Assembly (NCBI RefSeq): GCF_001421885.1
Contig: NZ_LMLH01000028.1
Span: 23,757 to 87,756 of the forward strand
Length of the DNA stretch: 64,000 bases
Source: Pseudomonas sp. Leaf48
GTDB taxonomy: Bacteria > Pseudomonadota > Gammaproteobacteria > Pseudomonadales > Pseudomonadaceae
Reading direction: 5' to 3'
The notes beneath the pieces are model-generated. The model made no database searches. It was given only the letters and a program-made list of their open reading frames with translations, and had not been told where the DNA came from. Shown here piece after piece: positions 28,023 to 38,186 of the stretch. Both the position numbers and the translations under genes were made by a program. Position 1 is the first letter of the stretch; each line of letters opens with the position of its first letter.

Positions 28023-28038
28023 AACCTCACAAAAACCA

Positions 28039-28183
28039 CTGTAGGAGCGAGTTTGTGTGGCGAGGGGCGTGTCGGAACGCCGCATCGCCCCGTTCGGCTG
28101 CGAAGCAGTCGTAAAGCTTTTAGGGCCGCTTCGCGACCCAACGGGGGCAAGCCCCCTCGCCACACAAGCCCGCTCCCACAGGG
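28039..28183. repeat. REPIN nested inside another REPIN
   Basis: Outer arms TGTAGGAGCGAGTTTG and CAAGCCCGCTCCCACA enclose a complete inner element of the other family (TGTGGCGAGGGGCGTG ... GGGGGCAAGCCCCCTCGCCA). It lies in the 187-base cdhC-cdhA gap. Confidence 0.8.
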
Positions 28184-28209
28184 TCTTCATACTTATTCAG
28201 GAAGTCGCC

Positions 28210-29175
28210 ATGAGCTTCATTACCGAAATCAAAACCTTCGCAGCCCTGGGCAGCGGTGTCATCGGCAGCGGCTGGGTGTCCCGCGCCCTCGCCCATGGCC
28301 TGGACGTAGTCGCTTGGGACCCGGCGCCCGGCGCTGAAGCTGCCCTGCGCAAGCGCGTCGCCAATGCCTGGGGTGCTTTGGAGAAACAGGGCCTGGCACC
28401 CGGTGCGTCACAAGATCGCCTGCGCTTTGTCCCGACTATCGAAGAATGCGTTCGCGACGCTGACTTCATCCAGGAAAGCGCCCCCGAACGCTTGGAACTG
28501 AAACTGGAACTGCACAGCAAAATCAGCGCCGCAGCCAAGCCGAATGCATTGATCGGCTCCAGCACCTCCGGCCTGTTGCCAAGCGAGTTCTACGAGAGTT
28601 CGACGCACCCGCAACGCTGCGTAGTCGGACACCCGTTCAACCCGGTTTACCTGTTGCCGCTGGTGGAAGTGGTCGGCGGAAAAAACACCGCTCCCGAAGC
28701 CGTTCAAGCGGCGATGAAAGTCTACGAATCCCTCGGCATGCGCCCGCTGCATGTGCGCAAGGAAGTACCGGGGTTTATCGCCGACCGTCTACTCGAAGCG
28801 CTGTGGCGCGAGGCGTTGCATCTGGTCAACGACGGCGTGGCGACCACCGGCGAAATCGATGACGCGATCCGTTTTGGCGCCGGTTTGCGCTGGTCGTTCA
28901 TGGGCACGTTCCTGACCTACACGCTCGCCGGCGGCGACGCGGGCATGCGCCACTTCATGGCCCAGTTCGGCCCGGCCTTGCAGTTGCCGTGGACTTACCT
29001 GCCGGCGCCGGAGCTGACCGACAAGTTGATCGACGATGTGGTGGACGGCACCAGCGATCAGTTGGGCAAACACAGCATTTCGGCGCTGGAGCGCTATCGT
29101 GATGACTGCCTGCTGGCCGTGCTAGAGGCGGTGAAGACCACCAAAGAGAAGCATGGGATGGCGTTCAGCGATTAA
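28210..29175 (+). CDS. cdhA: L-carnitine 3-dehydrogenase
   Basis: A 321-residue NAD-dependent 3-hydroxyacyl-CoA dehydrogenase-like enzyme that oxidises carnitine to 3-dehydrocarnitine. The start at 28210 ([10 protein letters not shown]) follows CAGGAAG. The nucleotide motif [20 protein letters not shown] is at residues 11-30, the catalytic histidine is in [16 protein letters not shown], and [20 protein letters not shown] follows. Complete length. Confidence 0.95.
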   Translation: MSFITEIKTFAALGSGVIGSGWVSRALAHGLDVVAWDPAPGAEAALRKRVANAWGALEKQGLAPGASQDRLRFVPTIEECVRDADFIQESAPERLELKLELHSKISAAAKPNALIGSSTSGLLPSEFYESSTHPQRCVVGHPFNPVYLLPLVEVVGGKNTAPEAVQAAMKVYESLGMRPLHVRKEVPGFIADRLLEALWREALHLVNDGVATTGEIDDAIRFGAGLRWSFMGTFLTYTLAGGDAGMRHFMAQFGPALQLPWTYLPAPELTDKLIDDVVDGTSDQLGKHSISALERYRDDCLLAVLEAVKTTKEKHGMAFSD

Positions 29176-29192
29176 TCGACTATCAGGACTGG

Positions 29193-29261
29193 CCCCATCG
29201 CCAGCAGGCTGGCTCCCACAGGAGAATGCAGTCCAATGTGGGAGCCAGCCTGCTGGCGATG
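29193..29261. repeat. REPIN (ATCGCCAGCAGGCTGGC family)
   Basis: CATCGCCAGCAGGCTGGCTC and its inverted copy sit in the 124-base cdhA-cdhB gap. Confidence 0.9.
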
Positions 29262-29299
29262 ACGGCATTCCAATCACAATCTGTTCTGGATCAGCCATC

Positions 29300-29776
29300 A
29301 TGCCCACCCTCACCAGCTACCAAACCAAAATCATCCCCGACTGGGTCGACTACAACGGCCACCTGCGCGACGCTTTCTACCTGCTGATTTTCAGCTACGC
29401 CACCGACGCCCTGATGGATCGCCTCGGCATGGACAGCAACAACCGCGAAGCCAGCGGCCACTCGCTGTTCACCCTCGAACTGCACCTCAATTACCTGCAC
29501 GAGGTGAAGCTCGACGCCGAGGTCGAGGTGCACACACAAATCATCGCCCACGACAGCAAACGCCTGCACCTCTATCACAGCCTGCATCGGGTCGGTGACG
29601 ACCAAGAGCTCGCGGGTAATGAACAAATGCTGCTGCACGTCGACCTCGCCGGGCCGCGCTCTACACCATTCAACGAAGATACCCTGGGCAAACTGCAAGC
29701 CATCGTCGCCGAACAGACCGACCTGCCCGCCCCCGCCTACGTCGGCCGAGTGATCGCATTACCGCCAAAAAAATAA
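29300..29776 (+). CDS. cdhB: Betainyl-CoA thioesterase
   Basis: A 158-residue hot-dog fold thioesterase. The family signature DWVDYNGHLRDAFYLLIFS near residue 13 has the usual aspartate/asparagine pair, and LELHLNYLHEVKLDAEVEVH follows. It hydrolyses betainyl-CoA to glycine betaine, finishing carnitine side-chain removal. It overlaps nothing and is followed after 12 bases by the gamma-butyrobetaine hydroxylase gene. Confidence 0.9.
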   Translation: MPTLTSYQTKIIPDWVDYNGHLRDAFYLLIFSYATDALMDRLGMDSNNREASGHSLFTLELHLNYLHEVKLDAEVEVHTQIIAHDSKRLHLYHSLHRVGDDQELAGNEQMLLHVDLAGPRSTPFNEDTLGKLQAIVAEQTDLPAPAYVGRVIALPPKK

Positions 29777-29788
29777 CCAGGAGATCGC

Positions 29789-30952
29789 ATGAACACCGCC
29801 GCCGCTTTTGCCGACTTCCGTACTTATCCATTGATCAGCGCGCTGACCGGCGTGCAGGCCATGGCCGATCGTGTCCTGGTGAAGTGGGCCGACAACCGCG
29901 TCAGCCCCTTTCACCACCCCTGGCTGCGGGACAATTGCCCGTGCCCGTCATGCGTCTACACGGTGACCCGCGAACAGGTGCTGGAAATCGTCGATGTACC
30001 GGAAAACCTGATGCCCGCCCAAACCAGCATCGACGCTGAAGGTTGCCTGAGCGTGCAATGGCAGGATGGCCACCTCAGCCGCTTCGACCCCGGCTGGTTG
30101 CGGGCCCACGCCTATGACGACGAATCCCGCGCCGAGCGCCTGGCCGGCAAGCCCAAAGCCAGGCTTTGGCACAGTGATCTGCAGTTGCCGGTGTTCGACT
30201 ATCAAGCGCTGATGAAGGACAACGACGCCCTGCTGCAATGGCTGCTGGCCGTGCGCGACACCGGCCTGACCCAGGTCCGTGGCGTCCCAACGGAGCCCGG
30301 CTCGCTGAAGCTGATCGCCCAGCGTATTTCCTTCATCCGCGAGAGCAATTTCGGCGTGTTGTTCAACGTGCAATCCAAGGCCGATGCCGACAGCAACGCC
30401 TACACCGCTTTCAACCTGCCGTTGCACAGCGACCTGCCTACCCGCGAGTTACAACCGGGGCTGCAATTCCTGCATTGCCTGGTCAACGATGCCGAGGGTG
30501 GCGAGAGTATTTTCGTCGACGGTTTTGCCATCGCCGACGCCTTGCGCCGCGAAGACCCGGCGGCATTCACCAGCCTTTGCGAGATCCCCGTGGAGTTTCG
30601 CAACAAGGACCGCTACAGCGACTACCGCTGCCTCGCGCCGATCATCGCCCTGGATGCATTGGGGCAGGTGTCGGAGATTCGCATGGCGAACTTTTTGCGG
30701 GGGCCGTTCGATGCGTCGGTGGAGCAGATGCCCACGCTTTATCACGCCTATCGGCGCTTCATTGCGATGACTCGTGAACCCCGATTCAGGCTGATGCAAA
30801 GGCTCAATCCGGGCGAGCTCTGGTGCTTCGACAACCGTCGCACTTTGCATGCGCGCAATGCCTTTGATCCCGCTACCGGGGCGCGGCATTTCCAGGGGTG
30901 TTATGTGGATCGGGATGAGTTGTTGTCGCGCATTCTTGTGTTGCAACGCTAG
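29789..30952 (+). CDS. Gamma-butyrobetaine hydroxylase (2-oxoglutarate dioxygenase)
   Basis: A 387-residue Fe(II)/2-oxoglutarate dioxygenase that hydroxylates gamma-butyrobetaine to L-carnitine. The N-terminal domain carries a zinc motif RDNCPCPSCVYTVTREQ near residue 50. The catalytic TauD-like domain has the HxD pair in NLPLHSDLPTRE and the distal part CFDNRRTLHARNAFDPATGARH. Placed at the end of the carnitine operon with a GGAG site, it lets the cell feed gamma-butyrobetaine into the same route. The length matches characterised Pseudomonas enzymes (about 383 residues). Confidence 0.93.
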   Translation: MNTAAAFADFRTYPLISALTGVQAMADRVLVKWADNRVSPFHHPWLRDNCPCPSCVYTVTREQVLEIVDVPENLMPAQTSIDAEGCLSVQWQDGHLSRFDPGWLRAHAYDDESRAERLAGKPKARLWHSDLQLPVFDYQALMKDNDALLQWLLAVRDTGLTQVRGVPTEPGSLKLIAQRISFIRESNFGVLFNVQSKADADSNAYTAFNLPLHSDLPTRELQPGLQFLHCLVNDAEGGESIFVDGFAIADALRREDPAAFTSLCEIPVEFRNKDRYSDYRCLAPIIALDALGQVSEIRMANFLRGPFDASVEQMPTLYHAYRRFIAMTREPRFRLMQRLNPGELWCFDNRRTLHARNAFDPATGARHFQGCYVDRDELLSRILVLQR

Positions 30953-31036
30953 ACCGCGTCATCGTTCTTCGCGAGCAAGCCTGCTCCCACAGGGGATCCG
31001 TGCACGACATTGATCCAATGTGGGAGATTCACAGGC

Positions 31037-31073
31037 AAAAAAAGCCCCGATCAAGCCGTGACAGGATCGAGGC
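31037..31073 (-). terminator. Rho-independent terminator on the minus strand with no gene before it
   Basis: On the minus strand, GCCTCGATC, an 11-12 base loop and GATCGGGGC are followed by TTTTTTT. No minus-strand protein gene lies between here and gbdR, which ends at 31655 on the far side of a REPIN. The rest of the 30953-31284 gap has half a REP repeat near 30968-31000 and otherwise nothing recognised. Confidence 0.6.
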
Positions 31074-31284
31074 AGAAGGTACTGTTGAGGAGCTGCCGTG
31101 GAAAGGTGACCAAACCCTCGTGAAGCAAGCTGTGTCCAGTGTGCCGACTCTCAGCGCAGGGAAATAGCCCGAAAACGACCTGTTCATAGTCAATGCTGCC
31201 ATTACGACAAATCGCCCTTGCCGCCACTGCGTGCCCCTACCAGAATCGAGCCACGACATCATTCCCAGAAGAAGGATTAGCGTC

Positions 31285-31551
31285 ATGATGCACGCCGATT
31301 TGATAGACCAGGAAGACCTGTTGGGTCAGCTCAAGTCATTGGGCTTTCAAGTGCCAACCGGCGCCACGGCTGAGCAGGCTTGCGAGTTTGCGGTGCGAGG
31401 TTTGAACAACGAGCGGGCCATCGTGCTGCGCACCATGGTCAAGCAGATGTACACCAGCAGCGCGACGATCCTGCCGGCGGTGCGCCAGGCCATTGACAGG
31501 CAATTGCTGCCGGCATTGGCGGAGTACCAGCAGAGCCAGACCGCCCGTTAA
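31285..31551 (+). CDS. Small conserved hypothetical protein
   Basis: An 88-residue protein (MMHADLIDQEDLLGQLKSLG) preceded by GAAGGA; either of two adjacent ATGs could be used. It is helical and polar, without signal peptide or membrane segment. LLGQLKSLGFQVPTGATAEQ is followed by two more amphipathic helices. I do not recognise a characterised family. A gene of this size sits next to gbdR in P. aeruginosa as well, as far as I recall. Confidence 0.7.
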   Translation: MMHADLIDQEDLLGQLKSLGFQVPTGATAEQACEFAVRGLNNERAIVLRTMVKQMYTSSATILPAVRQAIDRQLLPALAEYQQSQTAR

Positions 31552-31558
31552 GACGCCT

Positions 31559-31639
31559 TCGCGAGCAAGCCCGCTCCCACATTCAACCGAGTTCCATCAT
31601 GGGAATGCGGTTGAATGTGGGAGCGGGCTTGCTCGCGAA
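31559..31639. repeat. REPIN
   Basis: Inverted GCGGGCTTGCTCGCGAA pair with an inner TTCAACCG/CGGTTGAA stem, between two convergent genes (31285-31551 and gbdR). Confidence 0.9.
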
Positions 31640-31654
31640 TGAAGGCGCCTCGGT

Positions 31655-32758
31655 CTAGAGCCTTACGCTGGCAAAAGTCGACTCATTACGCGCCTGACTC
31701 AGCGCCGACAACGGCCCCGACAACGGCGACAGTACCAAGGCCTGTGGCAGCGGCATCATCGCCACCTGCTGCGTGGTATTGGACCCTACGCGCTCGTCAC
31801 GCGGCGGAATGCCGAAGTATTCGCGGTAGCACTTGGAGAAGTGCGGCGTGGACACGAAGCCACAGACCGACGCCACTTCGATGATCGACATCGGCGTTTG
31901 CTTGAGCAACTGACGCGCGCGGATCAGGCGCAGCTTCAGGTAGTAACGCGACGGCGAGCAATGCAGGTATTTCTGGAACAGCCGCTCGAGCTGTCGACGG
32001 GACACGGCGACGTACACCGCCAGTTCGTCGAGGTCGATCGGCTCTTCGAGGTTGGCCTCCATCAGTGCGACGATTTCCTGCAACTTCGGCTGATTGGTGC
32101 CGAGCATGTGCTTGAGCGGGACGCGCTGGTGATCCTGTTCGTTGCGGATGCGTTCGTAAACGAACATCTCCGAGATCGCGGCCGACAGCTCACGGCCGTG
32201 ATCGCGGCTGATCAGGTGCAGCATCATGTCCAGCGGCGCGGTGCCACCGGAGCTGGTGAAGCGGTTACGGTCGAGGGTGAACAGACGGGTACTCATGGCC
32301 ACCCGCGGAAACGCTTCCTGCATCGCTGCCAGGCATTCCCAATGCACGCTGCAATCGAAACCATCGAGCAGACCCGCACAGGCCAGGGCCCAGCTGCCGG
32401 TGCACACGGCTCCGAGGCGGCGGGACTGACGGGCCTGGCTTTGCAGCCAGGACACGTGTTCGCGGGTAACAGTGCGTTGAATACCAATGCCACCGCAAAC
32501 AATGATGGTGTCCATCGGTGGAGCTTTGTGCATGGAAGCATCTGGAGTGATCTGCAGACCGTCACTGGCCCATACCTGACCGCCGTCGACGGTGAGGGTC
32601 GTCCAGCGATACAGCTCACGGCCGGACAATTGGTTGGCCATGCGCAGGGGTTCCACTGCCGAGGCCAGGGAAATCAGCGTGAAATTGTCCAGCAGCAAAA
32701 AGCCGATGGATTGAGGCGCACGGTTCTGGGGTTGGGCCCCAGAGTTGGACGACGTCAT
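31655..32758 (-). CDS. gbdR: Glycine betaine/dimethylglycine-responsive activator GbdR
   Basis: A 367-residue AraC/GlxA-type regulator. The N-terminal DJ-1/PfpI-like domain starts IGFLLLDNFTLISLASAVEP, and the C-terminal DNA-binding domain has LDELAVYVAVSRRQLERLFQ and CGFVSTPHFSKCYREYFGIP. The start has AGGAG seven bases upstream. In P. aeruginosa GbdR senses glycine betaine and dimethylglycine and activates gbcAB, the dgc operon, sox, cbcXWV and sdaB. Its position next to sdaB-cbcXWV matches. The sibling CdhR lies 6 kb away. Confidence 0.92.
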   Translation of the reverse strand: MTSSNSGAQPQNRAPQSIGFLLLDNFTLISLASAVEPLRMANQLSGRELYRWTTLTVDGGQVWASDGLQITPDASMHKAPPMDTIIVCGGIGIQRTVTREHVSWLQSQARQSRRLGAVCTGSWALACAGLLDGFDCSVHWECLAAMQEAFPRVAMSTRLFTLDRNRFTSSGGTAPLDMMLHLISRDHGRELSAAISEMFVYERIRNEQDHQRVPLKHMLGTNQPKLQEIVALMEANLEEPIDLDELAVYVAVSRRQLERLFQKYLHCSPSRYYLKLRLIRARQLLKQTPMSIIEVASVCGFVSTPHFSKCYREYFGIPPRDERVGSNTTQQVAMMPLPQALVLSPLSGPLSALSQARNESTFASVRL

Positions 32759-33188
32759 CGCGGTATCTCCTCACACAAAGCGGGTGATGGCCTCAGGCGG
32801 AGGCTCTTGTTATGGCCATCGTTCTCGCGCGGGAGACGGGCTTTGTAATGACAGAGCAATTGCCATGCCTAAATTTGAATGCGCGTTCAATAACTCCTGA
32901 AAACGACGTCGGAATGTGTCTATATATGACGCGCAGGGAGTAGGGGTTATAAGTGCCATCAGCGGCGGCGAGTGCCCTGCTCCGTTGCCTGTGAGCAAAT
33001 CGGTAGCACTTGTGGGAACAGGGCTGCGGGCCGCCCGGCAAGAGTGTCACCGCAGGCACGGGTGACGGATGGTCAGGGCCGGGGCAGGTCCTGATTTTGA
33101 AGTCAGTTACTTATCTGTGAGCGACGCGCCAAAAGGTGGCGCGCTTGGGAATACGTGTTCACTTAGCGCGCAGTTTTGACTGGTCTGG
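32759..33188. other. gbdR upstream region without a gene
   Basis: No supported gene. At 32875-32890 there is an imperfect inverted repeat TTGAA-TGCGCG-TTCAA, which resembles the outer arms of the BetI operator at 40955. GbdR binding half-sites are not obvious. Confidence 0.5.
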
Positions 33189-33269
33189 CCCCATCGCCAG
33201 CAGGCTGGCTCCCACAGGTTTTGTGGTCGATCCAAATCTACTGTGGGAGCCAGCCTGCTGGCGATAGGG
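33189..33269. repeat. REPIN (ATCGCCAGCAGGCTGGC family)
   Basis: Inverted CATCGCCAGCAGGCTGGCTC pair just beyond the sdaB stop codon. Confidence 0.9.
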
Positions 33270-33280
33270 TCGACTCGGTC

Positions 33281-34657
<1,377 letters not shown>

Positions 34658-34901
34658 GACTGCCGAACTCCTGGGTGTACCTGCGCCGCACGCAAAAGCG
34701 CCCGGTGGCGGAGCTGCTACGCTCAAGCTGCAATCCGCCGAGATGGCCGCATGATCGGGCTTTTACCGTGTCTTTCGACGTCTCACACCGACGCACTCAT
34801 GCCCACTAACGCCGCGTGTCTTTTACGCAGCGTTTTCGCCGTTTTTTTGCGGATCAGAGGGACAAAGAGGGCTGAAAAAATCTGTAAACGACGTCACCGA
34901 C

Positions 34902-34943
34902 ACTGGATGCGACCCTCCCTGTACTGGATACGACGCACCCTGT
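34902..34943 (+). promoter_or_regulatory. Tandem 21-bp direct-repeat operator upstream of cbcX
   Basis: Two directly adjacent 21-bp units (34902-34922 and 34923-34943) start ACTGGAT and end CCCTGT, with 18 of 21 positions identical. The second includes ACGCACC, also found upstream of glyA. The pair ends about 148 bases before the cbcX start codon, in the 434-base sdaB-cbcX divergent region, and is a strong candidate GbdR site. Nothing else is recognised in that gap. Confidence 0.7.
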
Positions 34944-35091
34944 AGGCGTCAGATTTTCACTGGTACATGATCATATCGACTCGATTGCACGGCGCCGTAG
35001 TAGAGCTGTCTCCAAACGCCACCCAACCGCAACCTATAAGTGCGGTGGTCCAGTCGGAACACTGCCAAAAAAAACACCAAGGAGTCCATCC

Positions 35092-36039
35092 ATGAAAGGT
35101 TCCCCGTCGTTGTTGTTGGCCGCCATGCTAAGTCTGCCGGTTCTGGCGCATGCCGCAGAACCGGCGCAATGCAGCACCGTAAACTTCTCCGATGTCGGCT
35201 GGACCGATATCACCGCAACAACCGCGACCACCAGCGTCGTGCTCAACGCCTTGGGCTACAAGACCAAGACCACCATGATTTCCGTGCCCGTGACCTATAA
35301 GTCCCTGGCCGATGGCAAGAACATGGACGTGTTCCTCGGTAACTGGATGCCGACCATGGAAAACGACATCAAGGCTTATCGCGAGGCCGGCACCGTGGAA
35401 ACCGTGCGCACCAACCTCAAGGGCGCCAAGTACACCCTCGCCGTTCCTCAAGCCTTGTACGACAAGGGGCTGCACGATTTCGCCGACATCGCCAAATTCA
35501 AGAAAGAACTCGACGGCAAGATCTATGGCATCGAGCCCGGCAACGACGGTAACCGTCTGATCCAGACCATGATCGACAAGAACGCCTTTGGCCTCAAGGA
35601 CGCCGGTTTCAAAGTCGTCGAGTCCAGCGAGGCAGGCATGCTGTCGCAGGTCGAACGCGCACAGAAACGCGACACCTCCGTGGTGTTCCTCGGCTGGGCG
35701 CCGCATCCGATGAACAAGCGCTTCAAGATTCAATACCTGACCGGTGGTGATGACTTCTTCGGCCCGGACTTCGGTGCCGCCACCGTGGCGACCAACACCC
35801 GCAAGGGCTATGCGCAGGAGTGCAGCAACGTCGGTCAGTTGCTCAAGAACCTGGAGTTCACCGTCGACATGGAAAGTGAACTGATGGGCAACATCCTGGA
35901 CGACAAAATGAAGCCTGATGCGGCCGCCAAGGCCTGGCTGAAAAACAATCCACAGGTGCTCGATACCTGGCTCGCTGGCGTGACCACCATTGACGGTAAA
36001 CCTGGCCTGGAGGCCGTGAAAGCCAAGCTTGCGCAGTAA
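35092..36039 (+). CDS. cbcX: Choline ABC transporter substrate-binding protein
   Basis: A 315-residue periplasmic ProX/OpuAC-type protein with a signal peptide (cut after LAHAA, near residue 23). Ligand-cage segments appear in FSDVGWTDITATTATT, VFLGNWMPTM and VFLGWAPHPMN. It is the first gene of cbcXWV, which imports choline and, with other binding proteins, betaine and carnitine. An AAGGAG site precedes the start. It is close in sequence pattern to CaiX. Confidence 0.93.
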   Translation: MKGSPSLLLAAMLSLPVLAHAAEPAQCSTVNFSDVGWTDITATTATTSVVLNALGYKTKTTMISVPVTYKSLADGKNMDVFLGNWMPTMENDIKAYREAGTVETVRTNLKGAKYTLAVPQALYDKGLHDFADIAKFKKELDGKIYGIEPGNDGNRLIQTMIDKNAFGLKDAGFKVVESSEAGMLSQVERAQKRDTSVVFLGWAPHPMNKRFKIQYLTGGDDFFGPDFGAATVATNTRKGYAQECSNVGQLLKNLEFTVDMESELMGNILDDKMKPDAAAKAWLKNNPQVLDTWLAGVTTIDGKPGLEAVKAKLAQ

Positions 36040-36048
36040 TTGTTTATG

Positions 36049-36070
36049 CCGGACGGCTCCGGCCGTCCGG
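36049..36070 (+). other. Stem-loop between cbcX and cbcW
   Basis: CCGGACGG-CTCC(GG)-CCGTCCGG forms a strong GC hairpin ten bases after the cbcX stop, followed by a weak T-rich stretch. It probably stabilises the cbcX end or partly terminates, giving more binding protein than permease. Confidence 0.55.
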
Positions 36071-36104
36071 GCTGTTATTTCCTTGCATGCGGACGTTCAA
36101 TACC

Positions 36105-36950
36105 ATGCTGATTGATCAGAAAATCCCTTTAGGCCAGTACATCGCGGGCTTCGTTGAATGGTTGACGCAACATGGCGCCAACACCTTTGACGCAATCGCC
36201 GTGACCCTGGAAACGATGATCCACGGCGTGACGTTTGCGCTGACCTGGTTCAACCCGCTGGCATTGATCGGCCTGATTGCACTGCTGGCACACTTCATCC
36301 AACGCAAATGGGGCCTGACCGCGTTCGTCGTCGCTTCCTTTCTGCTGATCCTCAACCTTGGGTACTGGCAGGAAACCATGGAAACCCTCGCCCAGGTGCT
36401 GTTCGCCACCCTGGTGTGCGTGCTGATCGGCGTGCCACTGGGCATCGTCGCGGCGCACAAGCCGATGTTCTACACGGTAATGCGTCCGGTACTCGATCTT
36501 ATGCAGACCGTACCGACCTTCGTTTATCTCATTCCTACCCTGACCCTCTTCGGGCTGGGCGTGGTCCCGGGCCTGATCTCCACGGTGGTGTTTGCGATTG
36601 CCGCGCCCATCCGCCTGACCTACCTGGGTATCCGCGATGTCCCGCAAGAATTGATGGACGCCGGCAAAGCCTTCGGCTGCTCGCGTCGCCAACTGCTCAC
36701 ACGGATTGAACTGCCCCACGCCATGCCGAGCATCGCGGCCGGCATCACCCAGTGCATCATGCTGTCGCTGTCGATGGTGGTGATCGCGGCACTGGTAGGC
36801 GCCGATGGCCTGGGCAAACCGGTGGTCAACGCACTGAACACTGCTGATATCGCCCTGGGCTTCGAAGCGGGCCTGGCGATCGTACTGCTGGCGATCATGC
36901 TCGACCGTATCTGCAAACAACCCGACGCCAAAGTAGGGGGTGACGCATGA
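36105..36950 (+). CDS. cbcW: Choline ABC transporter permease
   Basis: A 281-residue inner-membrane permease with about six to seven membrane segments and the BPD_transp EAA-type loop (FGCSRRQLLTRIELPHAMPS near residue 190). The start MLIDQKIPLGQYIA at 36105 gives the family length; an ATG at 36087 is possible, and neither has a clear ribosome-binding site. It overlaps cbcV by four bases (ATGA). Confidence 0.92.
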   Translation: MLIDQKIPLGQYIAGFVEWLTQHGANTFDAIAVTLETMIHGVTFALTWFNPLALIGLIALLAHFIQRKWGLTAFVVASFLLILNLGYWQETMETLAQVLFATLVCVLIGVPLGIVAAHKPMFYTVMRPVLDLMQTVPTFVYLIPTLTLFGLGVVPGLISTVVFAIAAPIRLTYLGIRDVPQELMDAGKAFGCSRRQLLTRIELPHAMPSIAAGITQCIMLSLSMVVIAALVGADGLGKPVVNALNTADIALGFEAGLAIVLLAIMLDRICKQPDAKVGGDA

Positions 36951-38125
36951 GCATAATTCGCTTTGAAGACGTAGACGTGATCTTCACCAAAGATCCGCGC
37001 GAAGCACTGAAACTTCTCGATCAAGGTTTGACCCGTGGCGAGATCCTGAAAAAGACCGGGCAGATCGTTGGCGTCGAAAAGGCCAGCCTGGATATCGAAA
37101 AAGGGGAAATCTGCGTGCTGATGGGCCTGTCCGGCTCCGGCAAGTCCAGCCTGCTGCGTTGCATCAACGGCCTCAACACCGTCAGCCGTGGCAAGCTGTT
37201 CGTCGAGCACGAAGGCAAGCAGATCAACATTGCGTCCTGCACCGCCGCTGAACTGAAAATGATGCGCACCAAGCGCATTGCGATGGTATTCCAGAAGTTC
37301 GCCCTGATGCCCTGGCTGACGGTGCGCGAAAACATCAGCTTCGGCCTGGAAATGCAGGGCCGACCAGAGAAGGAACGACGCAAGCTGGTGGACGACAAGC
37401 TTGAGCTGGTAGGCCTGACCCAATGGCGCAACAAGAAACCCGACGAGCTTTCCGGCGGGATGCAGCAACGGGTGGGCCTGGCCCGCGCCCTGGCGATGGA
37501 CGCCGACATCCTGCTGATGGACGAACCGTTCTCCGCACTCGACCCGCTGATCCGCCAGGGTCTGCAAGACGAACTGCTGGAACTGCAGCGCAAGCTGAGC
37601 AAGACCATCGTGTTCGTCAGTCACGACCTCGATGAAGCCCTGAAACTGGGCAGCCGCATCGCGATCATGAAAGACGGGCGGATCATCCAGTACAGCAAGC
37701 CGGAGGAAATCGTCCTCAACCCTGCGGACGACTACGTGCGGACCTTCGTCGCCCACACTAACCCGCTGAACGTACTTTGCGGTCGCAGCCTGATGCGCAC
37801 CCTGGACAAATGCAAACGCATCAACGGTTCGGTGTGCCTCGACCCGGGTGGCGATTCGTGGCTGGACCTGGCCGAAGGCAACACCATCAAAGGGGCACGG
37901 CAGAACGGATCAGCGCTGGATTTGCAGAACTGGATACCGGGTCAGGCGGTTGAAGGTCTGGGTCGTCGACCAACCTTGGTGGACTCGAACATCGGCATGC
38001 GTGACGCGCTGCAGATTCGTTACCAGACAGGTAACAAGCTGGTGCTGCACGATAACAACCATGTGGTCGGGATTCTGGGGGACAGCGAGCTGTATCACGC
38101 TTTGCTTGGGAAGAACCTGGGGTAA
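36947..38125 (+). CDS. cbcV: Choline ABC transporter ATP-binding protein
   Basis: A 392-residue ATPase of the ProV/OpuAA type. Walker A GLSGSGKSS, signature LSGGMQQRVGLARALAMDAD and Walker B ILLMDEPFSALD are present. After the ATPase domain (to about residue 275) the C-terminal region ends in a CBS-like part (RYQTGNKLVLHDNNHVVGIL). In related systems that part tunes transport to ionic strength. The gene ends the cbcXWV operon and is followed by an intrinsic terminator. Confidence 0.94.
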   Translation: MSIIRFEDVDVIFTKDPREALKLLDQGLTRGEILKKTGQIVGVEKASLDIEKGEICVLMGLSGSGKSSLLRCINGLNTVSRGKLFVEHEGKQINIASCTAAELKMMRTKRIAMVFQKFALMPWLTVRENISFGLEMQGRPEKERRKLVDDKLELVGLTQWRNKKPDELSGGMQQRVGLARALAMDADILLMDEPFSALDPLIRQGLQDELLELQRKLSKTIVFVSHDLDEALKLGSRIAIMKDGRIIQYSKPEEIVLNPADDYVRTFVAHTNPLNVLCGRSLMRTLDKCKRINGSVCLDPGGDSWLDLAEGNTIKGARQNGSALDLQNWIPGQAVEGLGRRPTLVDSNIGMRDALQIRYQTGNKLVLHDNNHVVGILGDSELYHALLGKNLG

Positions 38126-38137
38126 GGCGGGATGAAA

Positions 38138-38168
38138 AAAGGGATCGCGATGAGCGATCCTTTTTTAT
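38138..38168 (+). terminator. Rho-independent terminator of cbcXWV
   Basis: GGATCGC-GATGA-GCGATCC followed by TTTTTTATTG, 13 bases after the cbcV stop. A-run upstream makes it possibly bidirectional. Confidence 0.85.
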
Positions 38169-38186
38169 TGGGTCAGGGAAAAAGCC

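Noticed and set aside
31029..31286. 85-codon minus-strand gene before the candidate sRNA terminator
   Set aside because: Its end runs through the terminator stem and the product has no family features; the region is better explained as untranslated.
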